From: Lautropia sp.
GTDB lineage: Bacteria; Pseudomonadota; Gammaproteobacteria; Burkholderiales; Burkholderiaceae_E
DNA: 64,000 nucleotides
NCBI GenBank assembly: GCA_030532895.1
Contig: JAUNKF010000006.1
Location: forward strand, 62,001-126,000
Direction: 5' to 3'
Positions within the stretch are counted from its first letter, which is position 1, and every line of letters starts with the position of its first letter. Of this stretch, positions 36,148 through 46,014 are shown piece by piece. The position numbers were made by a program, and so were the translations under genes. The notes beneath the pieces were generated by a model that worked only from the letters and a program-made list of their open reading frames with translations, was not told the origin of the DNA and searched no databases.

Positions 36148-38286
36148 ATGGCCACAGATGCACATGACCCTTATGCCCATTACCGCGAGCTGACGCTGCG
36201 CGGCATGATCCTGGGCGCATTGATCACGGTGGTGTTCACCGCCTCCAACGTCTACCTCGGCCTGAAGGTGGGGCTGACCTTTGCCTCATCGATTCCGGCG
36301 GCCGTCATCTCGATGGCGATCCTGCGTTTCGCCCACGGGGCCAACATCCTCGAAAACAACATGGTGCAGACGCAGGCGTCGGCGGCCGGCACCATCTCCA
36401 GCATCATCTTCGTGCTGCCCGGTCTGCTGATGGCCGGCTACTGGAGCGGTTTTCCGTTCTGGCAAACCACGCTCGTCTGCATCGGCGGCGGCATTCTGGG
36501 GGTGATCTTCAGCATCCCCTTGCGCTATGCCATGGTCGTGAAGAGTGATCTGCCCTACCCCGAAGGGGTGGCCGCGGCCGAGATCCTGAAGGTGGGCAGC
36601 GGTGAGCATTTCGACGAGGACGATGTCCCTGGCGAAACGCCCCGACAGGCAGCCGCCGACCAGCCTCAGGCTCCCCCCCACGGCCGGCAAGCGGCCTCCG
36701 GCAGCCAGCACGAATCCACCCGACATGGCGACAGCGGCATCCGCGAGATCGCCGCGGGCGGCCTCTTGGCGGGCATCGTCAGCTTTGCCACCGGCGGTCT
36801 CCGGCTGCTGGCCGACAGTGCCAGCTACTGGTTCAAGGCCGGCCAGGCGATCTTTCAGGTACCGATGGGCTTTTCACTGGCGCTGTTGGGCGCCGGTTAT
36901 CTGATCGGTGTGGCCGGCGGTGTGGCCATCCTGCTCGGCATCGCCATCGCCTGGGGCGTGGCCGTGCCGTGGTTGTCGTCGGCGGCCCCCATGGCAGCCG
37001 ATGGCGACATGGTGAGTCACGCGATGACGCTCTGGAAGGAAAAGGTGCGTTTCATCGGTGCCGGCACCATCGGCATTGCCGCCATCTGGACGCTGATCAT
37101 GCTGTTCAAACCGATGATGGAAGGGCTGAAGCTGTCGTTCCAGGCACTGCGCGATCAGCGCGGCGGGCAGCAGACAGACAGCCGCGCCCGCGTGGATCAG
37201 GACATGTCGGCCCGCGCCATGATCCTGTGGGCCGGTGGCATGCTGCTCGTGCTGGTGCTGTGCTTTCAGCAGTTCGTGGCCGATGCCAACCTGCCCGCGG
37301 GGCTGGCCTGGACGCTGGTGATCGCCTGCTCGCTGCTGGCCTTCGTGATCGGCTTTCTGGTGGCAGCCGCCTGCGGTTACATGGCGGGGCTGGTCGGCTC
37401 CTCCTCCAGCCCAATTTCGGGCATCGGCATCGTGTCGGTCATCACGATCTCACTCGTTCTGATGGTGATCGGCGAATCCTCCGGCCTTTTTGCCGATCCG
37501 GCCAACCGGCAATTCCTGATCGCGCTCACGCTCTTCACCGGCACCGCCGTCGTGGCCGTGGCCTGCATCTCGAACGACAACCTGCAGGATCTGAAAACGG
37601 GCTTCCTCGTACACGCCACGCCGTGGCGTCAGCAGGTGGCCCTGATCATCGGTGTGATCGTCGGCTCGATCGTGATCGCCCCCGTGCTTCAGCTGCTTTA
37701 TCAGGCATACGGCTTCACCGGCGCGATGCCGCGTGAAGGCATGGATGCCGCGCAGGCGCTGGCCGCACCGCAGGCCACGCTGATGACGACCATTGCCGAG
37801 GGCATCTTCGCGCACAACCTGCAATGGAACTACATCCTGACCGGCATCGGTATCGGGGCTGTGCTGATCATCGTCGACCTGATGCTCAAGCGCCAGAGCG
37901 CCGACCGGCTGAGCCTGCCCGTGCTGGCCGTGGGCATGGGCATCTACCTGCCCCCGTCGATCAACATGCCGATCGTGATCGGCGCTTTCCTCGCCGCGTG
38001 GCTGCGTCATCGCATTGCCGCCCGTCATGGCGCCAAGGCCGAGAAAGCCCAGAAGCGGGCCGAACGCAGTGGCACGCTGTTTGCCGCCGGCCTGATCGTG
38101 GGTGAAAGCCTGATCGGGGTGACGCTTGCGCTGATCATCGCCGTCTCGGTGTCCAGCGGTGGCTCGGAAGCCCCGCTCGCACTCGACCTGGGCGACTGGG
38201 AAAGCACCGCCCAGTGGCTGGGGCTCGCCGCCTTCATCATCGGGGTGCTGATGCTGAGCCGGCGGGTGCAGAAAGCGGCGGGCTGA
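36148..38286 (+). CDS. OPT family oligopeptide transporter
   Basis: A 712-aa membrane protein with about 16 hydrophobic segments. OPT hallmarks include LTLRGMILGALITVVFTASNVYLGLKVGLTFASSIPAAVIS, ENNMVQTQASAAGTISS, SDLPYPEGVAAAEIL and MGIYLPPSINMPIVIG. A hydrophilic, His/Gln-rich loop of about 60 residues lies near position 155-205. Imports short peptides or metal chelates. AGGAG precedes the ATG at good distance. Divergent from the serine hydrolase. Confidence 0.92.
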   Translation: MATDAHDPYAHYRELTLRGMILGALITVVFTASNVYLGLKVGLTFASSIPAAVISMAILRFAHGANILENNMVQTQASAAGTISSIIFVLPGLLMAGYWSGFPFWQTTLVCIGGGILGVIFSIPLRYAMVVKSDLPYPEGVAAAEILKVGSGEHFDEDDVPGETPRQAAADQPQAPPHGRQAASGSQHESTRHGDSGIREIAAGGLLAGIVSFATGGLRLLADSASYWFKAGQAIFQVPMGFSLALLGAGYLIGVAGGVAILLGIAIAWGVAVPWLSSAAPMAADGDMVSHAMTLWKEKVRFIGAGTIGIAAIWTLIMLFKPMMEGLKLSFQALRDQRGGQQTDSRARVDQDMSARAMILWAGGMLLVLVLCFQQFVADANLPAGLAWTLVIACSLLAFVIGFLVAAACGYMAGLVGSSSSPISGIGIVSVITISLVLMVIGESSGLFADPANRQFLIALTLFTGTAVVAVACISNDNLQDLKTGFLVHATPWRQQVALIIGVIVGSIVIAPVLQLLYQAYGFTGAMPREGMDAAQALAAPQATLMTTIAEGIFAHNLQWNYILTGIGIGAVLIIVDLMLKRQSADRLSLPVLAVGMGIYLPPSINMPIVIGAFLAAWLRHRIAARHGAKAEKAQKRAERSGTLFAAGLIVGESLIGVTLALIIAVSVSSGGSEAPLALDLGDWESTAQWLGLAAFIIGVLMLSRRVQKAAG

Positions 38287-38370
38287 TGCCCAAAACCGCC
38301 GGATTCGGAAGACTGGCAAGGCGGATTGCCCTGCCAGCGGATTCGCAAGACGGCGGGCTGAAGTGCTTGG

Positions 38371-38400
38371 CCCGGATGCCGTTTTCACCCGGCATCCGGG
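38371..38400. terminator. Hairpin between convergent OPT and efe genes
   Basis: Perfect 11-bp stem CCCGGATGCCG/CGGCATCCGGG with an 8-nt loop, in the gap between the two convergent gene ends. No U-tract on either strand, so the terminator call is tentative. Confidence 0.5.
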
Positions 38401-38490
38401 GCTATACGCCGCCAAGGGTAGCGGGTCGTTGGCAGGACACCCGCAGCGCCCATCGGCACGCCACAGATGTCCCTCGGGTGGCACAATGGC

Positions 38491-39321
38491 TCAGTTCAGG
38501 CCCAGCATGCCGCGCAGTTGAGACAGATCCTCGGCCAGCGTGTTGACGCGGCCCGACAGCATCTTGCGGTCGGCATCGGTCAGCTTCTCGTAGGATACGA
38601 AACCGCCATCTGCGGTTTTGTACTTTTTGAGCGTGTCGAAGACGACCTCGAAATTCTTGTCGGTCTTCTTCAGGAAAGCCGCATCCTCACGCTCGATCAG
38701 CGGGCGGAACAGCTCGACGATCTTGTAGGCCCCTTCAAAGTTGGCCTGGAAGTCCCACAGGTCGGTGTGGCTGTAACGATCCTCTTCACCCGAAATCTTC
38801 GTGGCCGCCACTTCTTCCATCAGTACGGCCGCACCGCCCACCACCTTCTCGGGGGGGAAGGTCAGCTCGGTCAGGCGCTTTTGCAGCTCGACCACGTTGG
38901 CTTCCAGCTTGTCGGCGTAATCCAGCACCTCCTTCGTGCTCTTTTGCTCCCACAGCGCATACTCGATCCGGTGGAAGCCGCCGAAGGCAGGATCCTCTTC
39001 ACGCTTCTCATGGTCATCGGCCCGCGAGTCGATAGCCACGTCCAGATCGCTGAACAGCTCGGCCACCGGCTCCACTCGCTCGTAGAAGATGCGGGTAGGT
39101 GCAAACAGCTTCTTGGCCTTCTCCACATCCCCTGCCTTCACGGCCGCCACGAATGCCTTGGTTTCCGTCACCAGCTGGCTGACGTTTTCATCCACGTAGA
39201 TCTTGTACTCGGCGATGGGGCCAACCAGTTCGTTGGGCGACACGGCAGCCTGTGCACCAACCGCACCCAAGGCGGCAGCCTGGGCCACCAGCATGGTGAT
39301 GAGACGACGACGAATAGCCAT
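38491..39321 (-). CDS. EfeM/EfeO-type iron uptake protein (M75/imelysin domain)
   Basis: Periplasmic protein of 276 aa: signal peptide ([19 protein letters not shown]), then an imelysin-like helical domain with the conserved [12 protein letters not shown] (HxxE metal site). It lacks the N-terminal cupredoxin domain of the neighbouring EfeO, so it is EfeM-like. Last gene of the efe operon in transcription order, 107 bases after efeB. Probably binds or delivers iron. Confidence 0.88.
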   Translation of the reverse strand: MAIRRRLITMLVAQAAALGAVGAQAAVSPNELVGPIAEYKIYVDENVSQLVTETKAFVAAVKAGDVEKAKKLFAPTRIFYERVEPVAELFSDLDVAIDSRADDHEKREEDPAFGGFHRIEYALWEQKSTKEVLDYADKLEANVVELQKRLTELTFPPEKVVGGAAVLMEEVAATKISGEEDRYSHTDLWDFQANFEGAYKIVELFRPLIEREDAAFLKKTDKNFEVVFDTLKKYKTADGGFVSYEKLTDADRKMLSGRVNTLAEDLSQLRGMLGLN

Positions 39322-39428
39322 GATGATTCTCCTTCAATCTTCTTGGTATGAAAAAACGGATGGGCGCCTGTCCTGCACACCCGCGATGTCGGTGACGGCA
39401 CCGCGCATGGGCAGGACGCACGCCACGC

Positions 39429-40874
39429 TCAGGCCGAAGCGCTTCGGCGGGCAGCAGCCAGCAAGGTGCTGCCCACCCAGTCATCCTTGCTGCGGATGCC
39501 GGGCAAACTGAAAAAATAACCGCCCCCAACGGGCTTGATGTACTCCTCCAAGGGTTCCTTGTCCAGGCGCTTTTGCACCGTGATGAACGACTTGTCGAGA
39601 TTGGACTGATAACAGATGAAAAGCAGCCCCATGTCGAGCTGGCCCGATTTGGTGACGCCGTTCGAGTAGTTGAAAGGCCGGCGCAGCATCAGGTTGGCCT
39701 CACTCCCAGGCGTGCGCGGGTTGGCCAGACGAATATGGGAATCCAGCGGTGTCTTGGCGCCATCCGGATCCTTCTCGTAATCAGGCACATCGAATTCGCT
39801 CTGGCCACCATCGAGCGGCAGGCCATCATCCTTCGTCCGGCCAAAGATGGCCTCCTGCTCCTGAAGCGGGGTTCGATCCCAGCGCTCCACGAAATTGCGG
39901 ATGATGCGAACGGCCTGATAGCTGCCCCCCGCCGCCCAGGCTGGCTCGGCATCGCGTACCGGATCGACCCAGACCACCTTGTTCATCAGCGCTGCATCGG
40001 CCGAATCAGGATTGGCCGAGCCATCCCGAAAGCCCAGAAAATTGCGCGCACTCTCGGGCGGCTGACCGGGGCGCGCAGGAATCGGTGGCACATTGCCCTC
40101 CTGCTTCCAGTGCAGCACGAGCAGATCGGGCAGGTTCTTGATGATGTCGCGCAAGGCGTTGTTGATCGTGTCGGGCGTGTTGGCACAAAACTGGATCGAC
40201 AGGTCGCCATGACACAGGGCGGGATCCAGCGCATCGTTGAAGAAGGCCGTCATCCGTTGCAGGTGCCGCGGCTTCAGCGCCGACAGGCCAAAGCGCTCGT
40301 CGAACAGCGACGCCCCCACCGAGACGGTGATCGTCAGCGCGTCAGGCTGCACCACCGGCCCCAGCAGACCCGAGCTGGCCGGCGGCAGTTTCGGGTCACG
40401 CTGCACTTCCTTGCCGCCTTGGGTCAAAAAGGCAATCCGCCGGGACAACGTCCGGAAGAGCCGCTCCAGCTCATCCAGATCGGTGGCGATCACATGAAAC
40501 GAAGCCACCATGCCGGCGTTGGGACGTGGCGTGAGGATGCCCGCCTGATGCACGCCCAGATAAGACACGCGCTGCTGGTAGGTGTTGCTGGTGTTGGCAT
40601 CCGTCACCAGCTTGTCGCCGGTGAGCGCCCCGGAGGCGCCAGCGTCCGTGCTGCGCAGCGAGGTGCGACAGCCCGCCCCCATCAGCCCCAGACCGGCAGC
40701 GCCGAGAGCAGCGCCGAGCAGGCGCCGGCGCCCGCCAGCGGCGAGGGCGTCGGCCGGCATCACCGCCAGGCCATCATCAGCCATACACGGCCCCGGCTGA
40801 CCGGGTGACAAGGACAGGGAGCGCTTGGAGACACCCTCCGCATGAAACTCAGGGGACTCAGGGATCGTGTGCAT
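39429..40874 (-). CDS. efeB: Deferrochelatase/peroxidase EfeB (Dyp-type)
   Basis: Haem-containing Dyp-type peroxidase (up to 481 aa) exported by Tat: [21 protein letters not shown] carries the twin Arg. The Dyp signature GxxDG is in [13 protein letters not shown] and the proximal His is likely in [11 protein letters not shown]. Because the twin-Arg lies at residue ~50 from ATG 40874, a start at 40784 (MADDGLAV) is a good alternative. Third gene of efeUOB; it oxidises Fe2+ or releases iron from haem. Confidence 0.92.
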   Translation of the reverse strand: MHTIPESPEFHAEGVSKRSLSLSPGQPGPCMADDGLAVMPADALAAGGRRRLLGAALGAAGLGLMGAGCRTSLRSTDAGASGALTGDKLVTDANTSNTYQQRVSYLGVHQAGILTPRPNAGMVASFHVIATDLDELERLFRTLSRRIAFLTQGGKEVQRDPKLPPASSGLLGPVVQPDALTITVSVGASLFDERFGLSALKPRHLQRMTAFFNDALDPALCHGDLSIQFCANTPDTINNALRDIIKNLPDLLVLHWKQEGNVPPIPARPGQPPESARNFLGFRDGSANPDSADAALMNKVVWVDPVRDAEPAWAAGGSYQAVRIIRNFVERWDRTPLQEQEAIFGRTKDDGLPLDGGQSEFDVPDYEKDPDGAKTPLDSHIRLANPRTPGSEANLMLRRPFNYSNGVTKSGQLDMGLLFICYQSNLDKSFITVQKRLDKEPLEEYIKPVGGGYFFSLPGIRSKDDWVGSTLLAAARRSASA

Positions 40875-40915
40875 GATGCTTCCAGACGTATCAGATGGGT
40901 TCCAGACGTGTCAGA

Positions 40916-42100
40916 TCATTCAAGGCTCAGGGCCGCATTCACCTGATCGAGCTGCTCGGCCAATGCCCCGATGGGTTCGGCCAAGGTCTTCCATTGGTTG
41001 GCATCGGGTTTCACCCGTTTGAAGCCTTCGCCTTCCCGATAGGGGGAGAGCACCGCCGAACAAGCCTCGAAACCTTCGGCCACCTGCTTGTCCAGCTCAG
41101 GCGCTGCCTTCTGGAGCAGCGGGGACAAAAGGCCCACGAGTTTGCGGGTGCCATCCAGCGTGCCCTGCACATCGGCCAGCTCGGCATGCCCATAAGCGCC
41201 CTCCCCCACGGCTAGCAGATTGTCGGCCGTGCGGCGCAGCAACCGCGCGGCCGAACTGGCCAAGCGCTCTGGCGGAATGTCGAGCGAGCGCAGACGCTCA
41301 CGCAACTGCCCCAGATCCGCCATCAATTGTTTCGTGACCGGTGCCAGCGTCGCCAGATCGCCCTGACCCGGCGCAAACAAGCCATGCTCGATCCGATGAA
41401 AGCCCATGAAGGCCGGGTCGGCCTCCCGCTTGTCGAAATAGGCGGCCCGCGCATTGATTCGCTGATCCAGATCCGCAAACATGTCCGCCATCGCTTCGAT
41501 GCGCTTGTACATCTGGTGGGCCGGCACGTAAAGCCTTCGTGCTTCATCGAGCTGGCCGGCCGAGATGGCATCGACCATCGTTTCCGTGGCCTTTTGCAGG
41601 CTGGATGAGGTCTTGATCAGGTAGACCCGATACTCGGCCAACGGGCCGATGAACGCAGTGGCAGGCGGGCGTGCCGCCTCGGCCTCAGAATCGGCCGAGG
41701 CCGTCACATGCAGCTTGCCGTGCGGATTGCTCAACAGGCCGCAGGTGATGTCGTAATCGCCGGGCCGCAGCTTCACCGTCATCTTCTGGGAAAAACCGGG
41801 GGCGATGTTCTCGCGTTCCTCCACCACCATCACGCCATCCAGAATCTCCCACTCCAGGGCACGATCGGACTTGTTGACGATGGTGAAGGTGGTTTTGCCC
41901 GCCGGCACCGTGATGTCGTTGGGCTTGCAGACCCGGTCTTCGATCGTGACGGTGACGGCATTGGCATCCGTCTGAACCGGCCGTTGCTGCGCTTGCCGGC
42001 TCGCATACCAGAAGGCAGCCACCCCGGCCACCACCAGCAGCACCGAGCCAGCCAAAGCCAGTTTCAAGCCGGCAGGAGAAGAAGATTTGGAATCGGCCAT
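40916..42100 (-). CDS. efeO: Iron uptake system protein EfeO
   Basis: A 394-aa periplasmic protein: N-terminal membrane anchor (LALAGSVLLVVAGVAAFWYA), cupredoxin-like domain (VTVTIEDRVCKPNDITVPAGKTTFTIVNKS ... YDITCGLLSNPHGKL) and an M75/imelysin domain with GFHRIEHGLF (HxxE). Cys in DRVCKP and TCGL could bind copper or iron. It starts 9 bases after the efeU stop. A short near-duplicate (TTCCAGACGT-TCAGAT) lies in the 41-base gap to efeB. Confidence 0.93.
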   Translation of the reverse strand: MADSKSSSPAGLKLALAGSVLLVVAGVAAFWYASRQAQQRPVQTDANAVTVTIEDRVCKPNDITVPAGKTTFTIVNKSDRALEWEILDGVMVVEERENIAPGFSQKMTVKLRPGDYDITCGLLSNPHGKLHVTASADSEAEAARPPATAFIGPLAEYRVYLIKTSSSLQKATETMVDAISAGQLDEARRLYVPAHQMYKRIEAMADMFADLDQRINARAAYFDKREADPAFMGFHRIEHGLFAPGQGDLATLAPVTKQLMADLGQLRERLRSLDIPPERLASSAARLLRRTADNLLAVGEGAYGHAELADVQGTLDGTRKLVGLLSPLLQKAAPELDKQVAEGFEACSAVLSPYREGEGFKRVKPDANQWKTLAEPIGALAEQLDQVNAALSLE

Positions 42101-42109
42101 GAGACAGGA

Positions 42110-42949
42110 TCAACCATGAGAAGGCACCACCGATGCCGGTGTCGGCAGGGGACGCAGAAAGAGAAACAGGGTGACAACCAGAAAAGTCAGATAGACGATG
42201 ACCTCACCCAAGACCGGCGCAGCCTGATAGCCCAGCAAGCCGGACAACACGGCCCCCAGCGGGCTGTCCATCGGCAGCGTTTCACTCAGGTCGAACACCA
42301 CCTGTTGGGTCGTGTTCCAGAGGCCGGCCTCATGAAACTTGCGCAGCGACCCCGCCATCAGCCCGGCGGCCACGAAGAGGATGAAGACCCCGGTCAGGCG
42401 GAAGAAGCGACGCAGATCGAGCCGGACGCCCCCCGCATACAGCCCGTAGCCGATCAGCACCGACACGAGGATGCCGGCCAGCGCCCCCACCGGGGCCTCC
42501 CAGCCGGGGCTTTGCTGGAAGATCGCCAGCAGGAAAAAGACCGACTCCAGCCCCTCACGAGCCACCGCCAGAAAAGCCATGCCGATCAGCGCCCAGGCTT
42601 GTGCGCGGCTGCCCTGCTGCCCCACGGCCCGGTCGATCGAGGCATGCAGGGATCCCTTGATGTTGCGGGCGCTCTGGCGCATCCAGAAGACCATCGAGGT
42701 CAGCATGGCCACGGCGATCAGGCCCACGATTCCCTCGAACAGCTCCTGCTCCTTCTGGGGAAACTCGGCCGCCATCCATTGCAGGCCAGCGCCAGCAAAG
42801 AGCGACAGGGCCAGCGCCAAGAAGACGCCCACCCAGACGGCCGGCATCAGCTCGCCACGACCGCTGTGTTTGAGGTAACTGGCAACGATGCCGACGATCA
42901 GGGCGGCTTCGATGCCCTCGCGGAGCATGATCAGGAAAGGAACCAGCAT
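42110..42949 (-). CDS. efeU: Ferrous iron permease EfeU (FTR1 family)
   Basis: Seven-helix membrane permease (279 aa) with the two REGxE iron motifs: MLREGIEAALIVG near the N-terminus and AREGLESVFFLLAIF mid-protein. First gene of the operon, with a Fur-box-like site about 50 bases upstream. No strong ribosome binding site at ATG 42949. Confidence 0.94.
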   Translation of the reverse strand: MLVPFLIMLREGIEAALIVGIVASYLKHSGRGELMPAVWVGVFLALALSLFAGAGLQWMAAEFPQKEQELFEGIVGLIAVAMLTSMVFWMRQSARNIKGSLHASIDRAVGQQGSRAQAWALIGMAFLAVAREGLESVFFLLAIFQQSPGWEAPVGALAGILVSVLIGYGLYAGGVRLDLRRFFRLTGVFILFVAAGLMAGSLRKFHEAGLWNTTQQVVFDLSETLPMDSPLGAVLSGLLGYQAAPVLGEVIVYLTFLVVTLFLFLRPLPTPASVVPSHG

Positions 42950-42994
42950 CAGCCAAGGCGCCAGACGGCGATGGAAATCTCAAACAATGAAAAA

Positions 42995-43013
42995 CTTAAT
43001 GATAATAATTCTA
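42995..43013 (-). promoter_or_regulatory. Fur-box-like site upstream of efeU
   Basis: CTTAATGATAATAATTCTA resembles the Fur consensus GATAATGATAATCATTATC in the central AATGATAATNATT. It lies in the efeU promoter region, where iron-dependent repression is expected. Confidence 0.65.
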
Positions 43014-43149
43014 CAACCAAACGACAGCACACCCATGAGCGGATCCGGGTTTTACATCCTGCCCACGCGCTTGAACATATTGTAAAAGGTGCCGACAACA
43101 CGAACAGCTCGATGGCGACAAAGCGTTGGCGTTGCCTCCCACCCGCGCA

Positions 43150-43174
43150 CAGCGGGGCATGCCAAGCCCCGCTG
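43150..43174. other. Perfect hairpin upstream of the DsbA-like gene
   Basis: CAGCGGGGC/GCCCCGCTG 9-bp stem with a 7-nt loop, ~60 bases before the DsbA-like start. No U-tract; it may be part of the 5' leader. Confidence 0.4.
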
Positions 43175-43232
43175 TGGGATACTTATCGCTTATCCGGCAC
43201 ACACGGTTTTCTTCCTGCAGGAAGCCCAGACG

Positions 43233-44000
43233 ATGACCTCATGTGACCCCGACACCGGCACCTGCCAGGTGGCAGGCAGCGGCCCTTCCAGGGCCCCCAT
43301 CCACCACCCCCCCAGACGGCAACTCACGCTGCATTACATCGGCGACCCGATGTGCTCGTGGTGCTGGGGGATTGCACCGGCCGTTGACGAGGCGGCAAGC
43401 TGGTGCCTGACCCACGGCATCGGCTTCGAGATCACCGTGGGGGGTCTGCGGATGGGCGGCGGCCAGCCTTGGAATGACGCCTTCAAGATTTTTCTGCGGC
43501 GCGAATGGATGCGGATTGCTTCCGTGACGGGTCAGCCCTTCGGCTACACGCTGCTCGATGCTGCCGACTTTCATTACGACACGGAGCCGGCCTGCCGCGC
43601 CATCGTGTGCGTGCAGCAGATGGTGGCCACGCACACCGGCTCGGGCCATCTGCAACCTCTCGCCACCGACACGCTGTTGCCGCTGCACTTCATGGCCGTC
43701 GTGCAGCGAAAATTCTATTTCGAGGGACGAGACCCGAAGCAACTGGATTTTTATGCCGACATCTGCCCATCACTGGGCCTGGACTTTACCCGCTTCTCGG
43801 CGCTTTTCACCTCCAACGAGGCAAAGCAGGCAACCTGGCAAGCGGTTGAACGCTGCCGCCGTTGGGGCGTGGAAGCCTTCCCGACGCTACTGATCGAACG
43901 GGACGGCCACCTGCAAACGCTGTCGCAGGGCTATACGACGGCAGAACGGATCATCGAGGCGCTGAGCGCGTTCGATCACCGCGACGAATCACCTGGATGA
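43233..44000 (+). CDS. DsbA family protein
   Basis: Thioredoxin-fold protein (255 aa) with an inserted helical domain. Redox-type motif MCSWCWG follows TLHYIGDP, as in cytosolic DsbA/FrnE-like proteins; a cis-Pro is in EAFPTLLIERDG. No signal peptide. The N-terminal ~30 residues contain an extra pair of cysteines (TSCDPDTGTC). The start at 43233 follows CAGGAAG. Function likely thiol oxidoreductase or isomerase. Confidence 0.86.
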   Translation: MTSCDPDTGTCQVAGSGPSRAPIHHPPRRQLTLHYIGDPMCSWCWGIAPAVDEAASWCLTHGIGFEITVGGLRMGGGQPWNDAFKIFLRREWMRIASVTGQPFGYTLLDAADFHYDTEPACRAIVCVQQMVATHTGSGHLQPLATDTLLPLHFMAVVQRKFYFEGRDPKQLDFYADICPSLGLDFTRFSALFTSNEAKQATWQAVERCRRWGVEAFPTLLIERDGHLQTLSQGYTTAERIIEALSAFDHRDESPG

Positions 44001-44248
44001 GAAAACCGCTCATCGCTGGTGTTTTCAGCGCTGGCGTTTTTCAGGTCATGTGCTTGGCCATAACCCGCTTCCAGCACTGCAATCGACTCAAGCAATCGGC
44101 GGGCATTGGCCGGATTGCCCAGCAGATAAGCCGTTTCCTGAAATCCCTCATCATCTTCTTCGGACACGGACGGTGCTGAAAGGCCGCTGTCCACCAAAAC
44201 TGGATGATGGCTTGCCGATGCGGGCAAGAAGACATCCCGCTTATTCAT
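43976..44248 (-). pseudogene. Remnant of a YefM/Phd-type antitoxin
   Basis: The 90-aa frame contains GFQETAYLLGNPANARRLLESI, the C-terminal signature of YefM/Phd antitoxins (normally ...ETAYLLRSPANARRLLESI). The DNA-binding N-terminal half is not recognisable, and the C-terminus runs on into the 3' end of the DsbA-like gene on the other strand. No YoeB-type toxin is nearby. Best read as a decayed antitoxin. Confidence 0.6.
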
Positions 44249-44550
44249 TGACCTGCTCCCATCAGCGCCCTGGCCCCCGCCGTGGCGATGCTCTCATCCT
44301 CTTCCACCGAGCCGCCACTGACACCAATGCCGCCTACGATCACCTCGTTCTGATCCTTCAGCAGCAAGCCACCACCAAAAATCACCAGCCCGTCATTCGT
44401 GACCTCGATGCCATAGAGCGGCTGCCCCGGTTGTGAAAGTCTGCCCAACTCGCGGGTGGACATGTTGCCCAGACGGCCATGGCCGACCGAACGGATGACT
44501 TCATGCGGGGCCGGTTTGTTGAATGCGCCTTGAGCCTGTCAGACTGATTC
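44245..44550 (-). pseudogene. Truncated GlcG/HbpS family gene
   Basis: The frame from ATG 44463 encodes 72 aa including YGIEVTNDGLVIFGGGLLLKD and VIVGGIGVSGGSVEEDESIA, the C-terminal core of GlcG/HbpS-type haem-binding proteins, which are normally ~140-160 aa. The same frame is open up to a TGA at about 44537. A good ribosome binding site (GGAGGAGG) and ATG lie at about 44552 but in another frame, suggesting loss of the N-terminal half by deletion or frameshift. Confidence 0.6.
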
Positions 44551-44680
44551 ATGGCCTCCTCCCTCGCCCGTGGCGATGTTTTTGGTGAGCATGGCCTTCA
44601 GTTTAAGCCAGCTTCACCTCAAGGCCATACCAAGCCCCTACGAGCATGGACGCACGGAACGTCTCCGCGAAAACCCCAAA

Positions 44681-45415
44681 TCAGCCCCCCTGCTTGGGTG
44701 CCGAGGTCATCTGCTTGAGCAACACCGACATGGCCTCCTTCTTCTGGCCCGAGGCCACGGCGGCGCAGAAAAGCGGCGATTCTCCCATGCCCGTCTTGCC
44801 CTGGCAGAAGCGTTCGCCCGCCCGCCGGCCCAAGCTGCTGAACGTGATGTCAGCGATATCGAGCATCAGCCGCTGATCGACCTTGGGCCAATTGACCTGC
44901 TGATAATCCTGCTTCAAGACGGTAAAGGCGAACATCTGCATCTTGCCCTCTCCCACCTTCACCCCGCCCTGACCATTGTCCAGCAACTGCGGTATGAAGG
45001 TCGTGAACTCAAGCTGCTCAACCGGCACCTGGTGCTGGTGCAGCACCTGAACCTCCCGAAGCAAGGACTCCGCCACATGGCCCACATAAATCGCCGGCGC
45101 AGGCAACGAAGTGGCCTCATGAATCAGATGAAGCACAAAACCGCCGCCCGCCCGCTGCGAAACCCCCAGCACACGCAGGGTCGGATCACGAGCCTGAGCG
45201 AGCAAGGCCCGCACCCCGGCCTCGTCGATTACCGCTACCTGCTTGGCCGCTGCTGCCGCCCCGTTGACAGCCGATGACTCCGATAGCTGCACAGGCTGCG
45301 TAGCCTGTTCCTGTGCTGCCTGTATCGATAAAGACAACAGCCCGCCAGCCCCCAAACACAGACACAAAGCGGCTGCGCGGCACTTGTCGATGATCAGCAT
45401 GACTCCCCCTGTCAT
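44681..45415 (-). CDS. Exported protein of unknown function, two-cysteine domain (paralogue of 46837-48234)
   Basis: A 244-aa protein with a signal peptide (AAALCLCLGAGGLLSLSIQA). Residues ~75-235 form a conserved domain also found in the neighbouring 465-aa protein. An ungapped 60-residue stretch (173-232) shares 23 identities by hand count, including NW, LDI, GR-x-A, RFC, FC-x-AV-x-SG-x-KKEA, with Cys204 and Cys217 spaced identically. The paired Cys may form a disulfide in the periplasm. ATG 45415 or 45400 are alternative starts. No known family recognised. Confidence 0.72.
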   Translation of the reverse strand: MTGGVMLIIDKCRAAALCLCLGAGGLLSLSIQAAQEQATQPVQLSESSAVNGAAAAAKQVAVIDEAGVRALLAQARDPTLRVLGVSQRAGGGFVLHLIHEATSLPAPAIYVGHVAESLLREVQVLHQHQVPVEQLEFTTFIPQLLDNGQGGVKVGEGKMQMFAFTVLKQDYQQVNWPKVDQRLMLDIADITFSSLGRRAGERFCQGKTGMGESPLFCAAVASGQKKEAMSVLLKQMTSAPKQGG

Positions 45416-45641
45416 GATGCCCTGGATGATGGGTTCACCCTAGCACCTGCGCCCTGCCCTTTGCTGCCAACGGTGCCGGGCGGGGTGCCTGGGCCGACAG
45501 GTGGGGTGGTGGGTTCTTGTGGCAGGGTTCAGTCCGTCCATTGATGCCCCCACTCAGGTATACCCTCAGAGAAAGAGTCGGGCCAATGACACCGCGGCCA
45601 GAACAAGACTATATTCACTACATCTTATCGAGGAAGATCCC

Positions 45642-45962
45642 ATGCATGACTCATCTCGGTATCAAGCCAAACCCATCAGTATCAGCTATTTGAAGGCCAA
45701 CGCCGCCAAAGTATTGGCACAGCTTGCCGAATCAAAGGAGCCGCTGGTGATCACGCAAAACGGTAAAGCTAAGGCCGTTTTGCAGGATATAAGCTCTTAC
45801 GAGCGGACTCAAGAAACCCTGGCCCTATTGAAATTGCTGGCCTTGGGGCAAAAGGACGTGGAAGCAGGCCATGTGACAACGGCCAACACAGTCATCGAAC
45901 GCTTGCGCACCGGCGCCAATATCATCGACCTGTTCGGAACGCTCGAATGGGACGGCGATTGA
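45642..45962 (+). CDS. Type II antitoxin, Phd/YefM family
   Basis: A 106-aa protein starting MHDSSRYQAKPISISYLKANAAKVLAQLAESKEPLVITQNGKAKAVLQDISSYERTQETLALLKLL, the complete Phd/YefM fold: N-terminal DNA-binding dimer (residues 10-60) and a C-terminal toxin-binding helix. Normally followed by a RelE/ParE-type toxin; none is seen in the 170 bases after it, so it is an orphan. Confidence 0.82.
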   Translation: MHDSSRYQAKPISISYLKANAAKVLAQLAESKEPLVITQNGKAKAVLQDISSYERTQETLALLKLLALGQKDVEAGHVTTANTVIERLRTGANIIDLFGTLEWDGD

Positions 45963-46014
45963 AACGCCTTCAATCAAAGCCTAACGGCGCCGCTGACACC
46001 CTATCCCGAACGCG

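Noticed and set aside
44570-45277. 235-codon plus-strand frame
   Set aside because: Opposite the exported two-cysteine protein, which has a signal peptide and a paralogue; this frame has neither.
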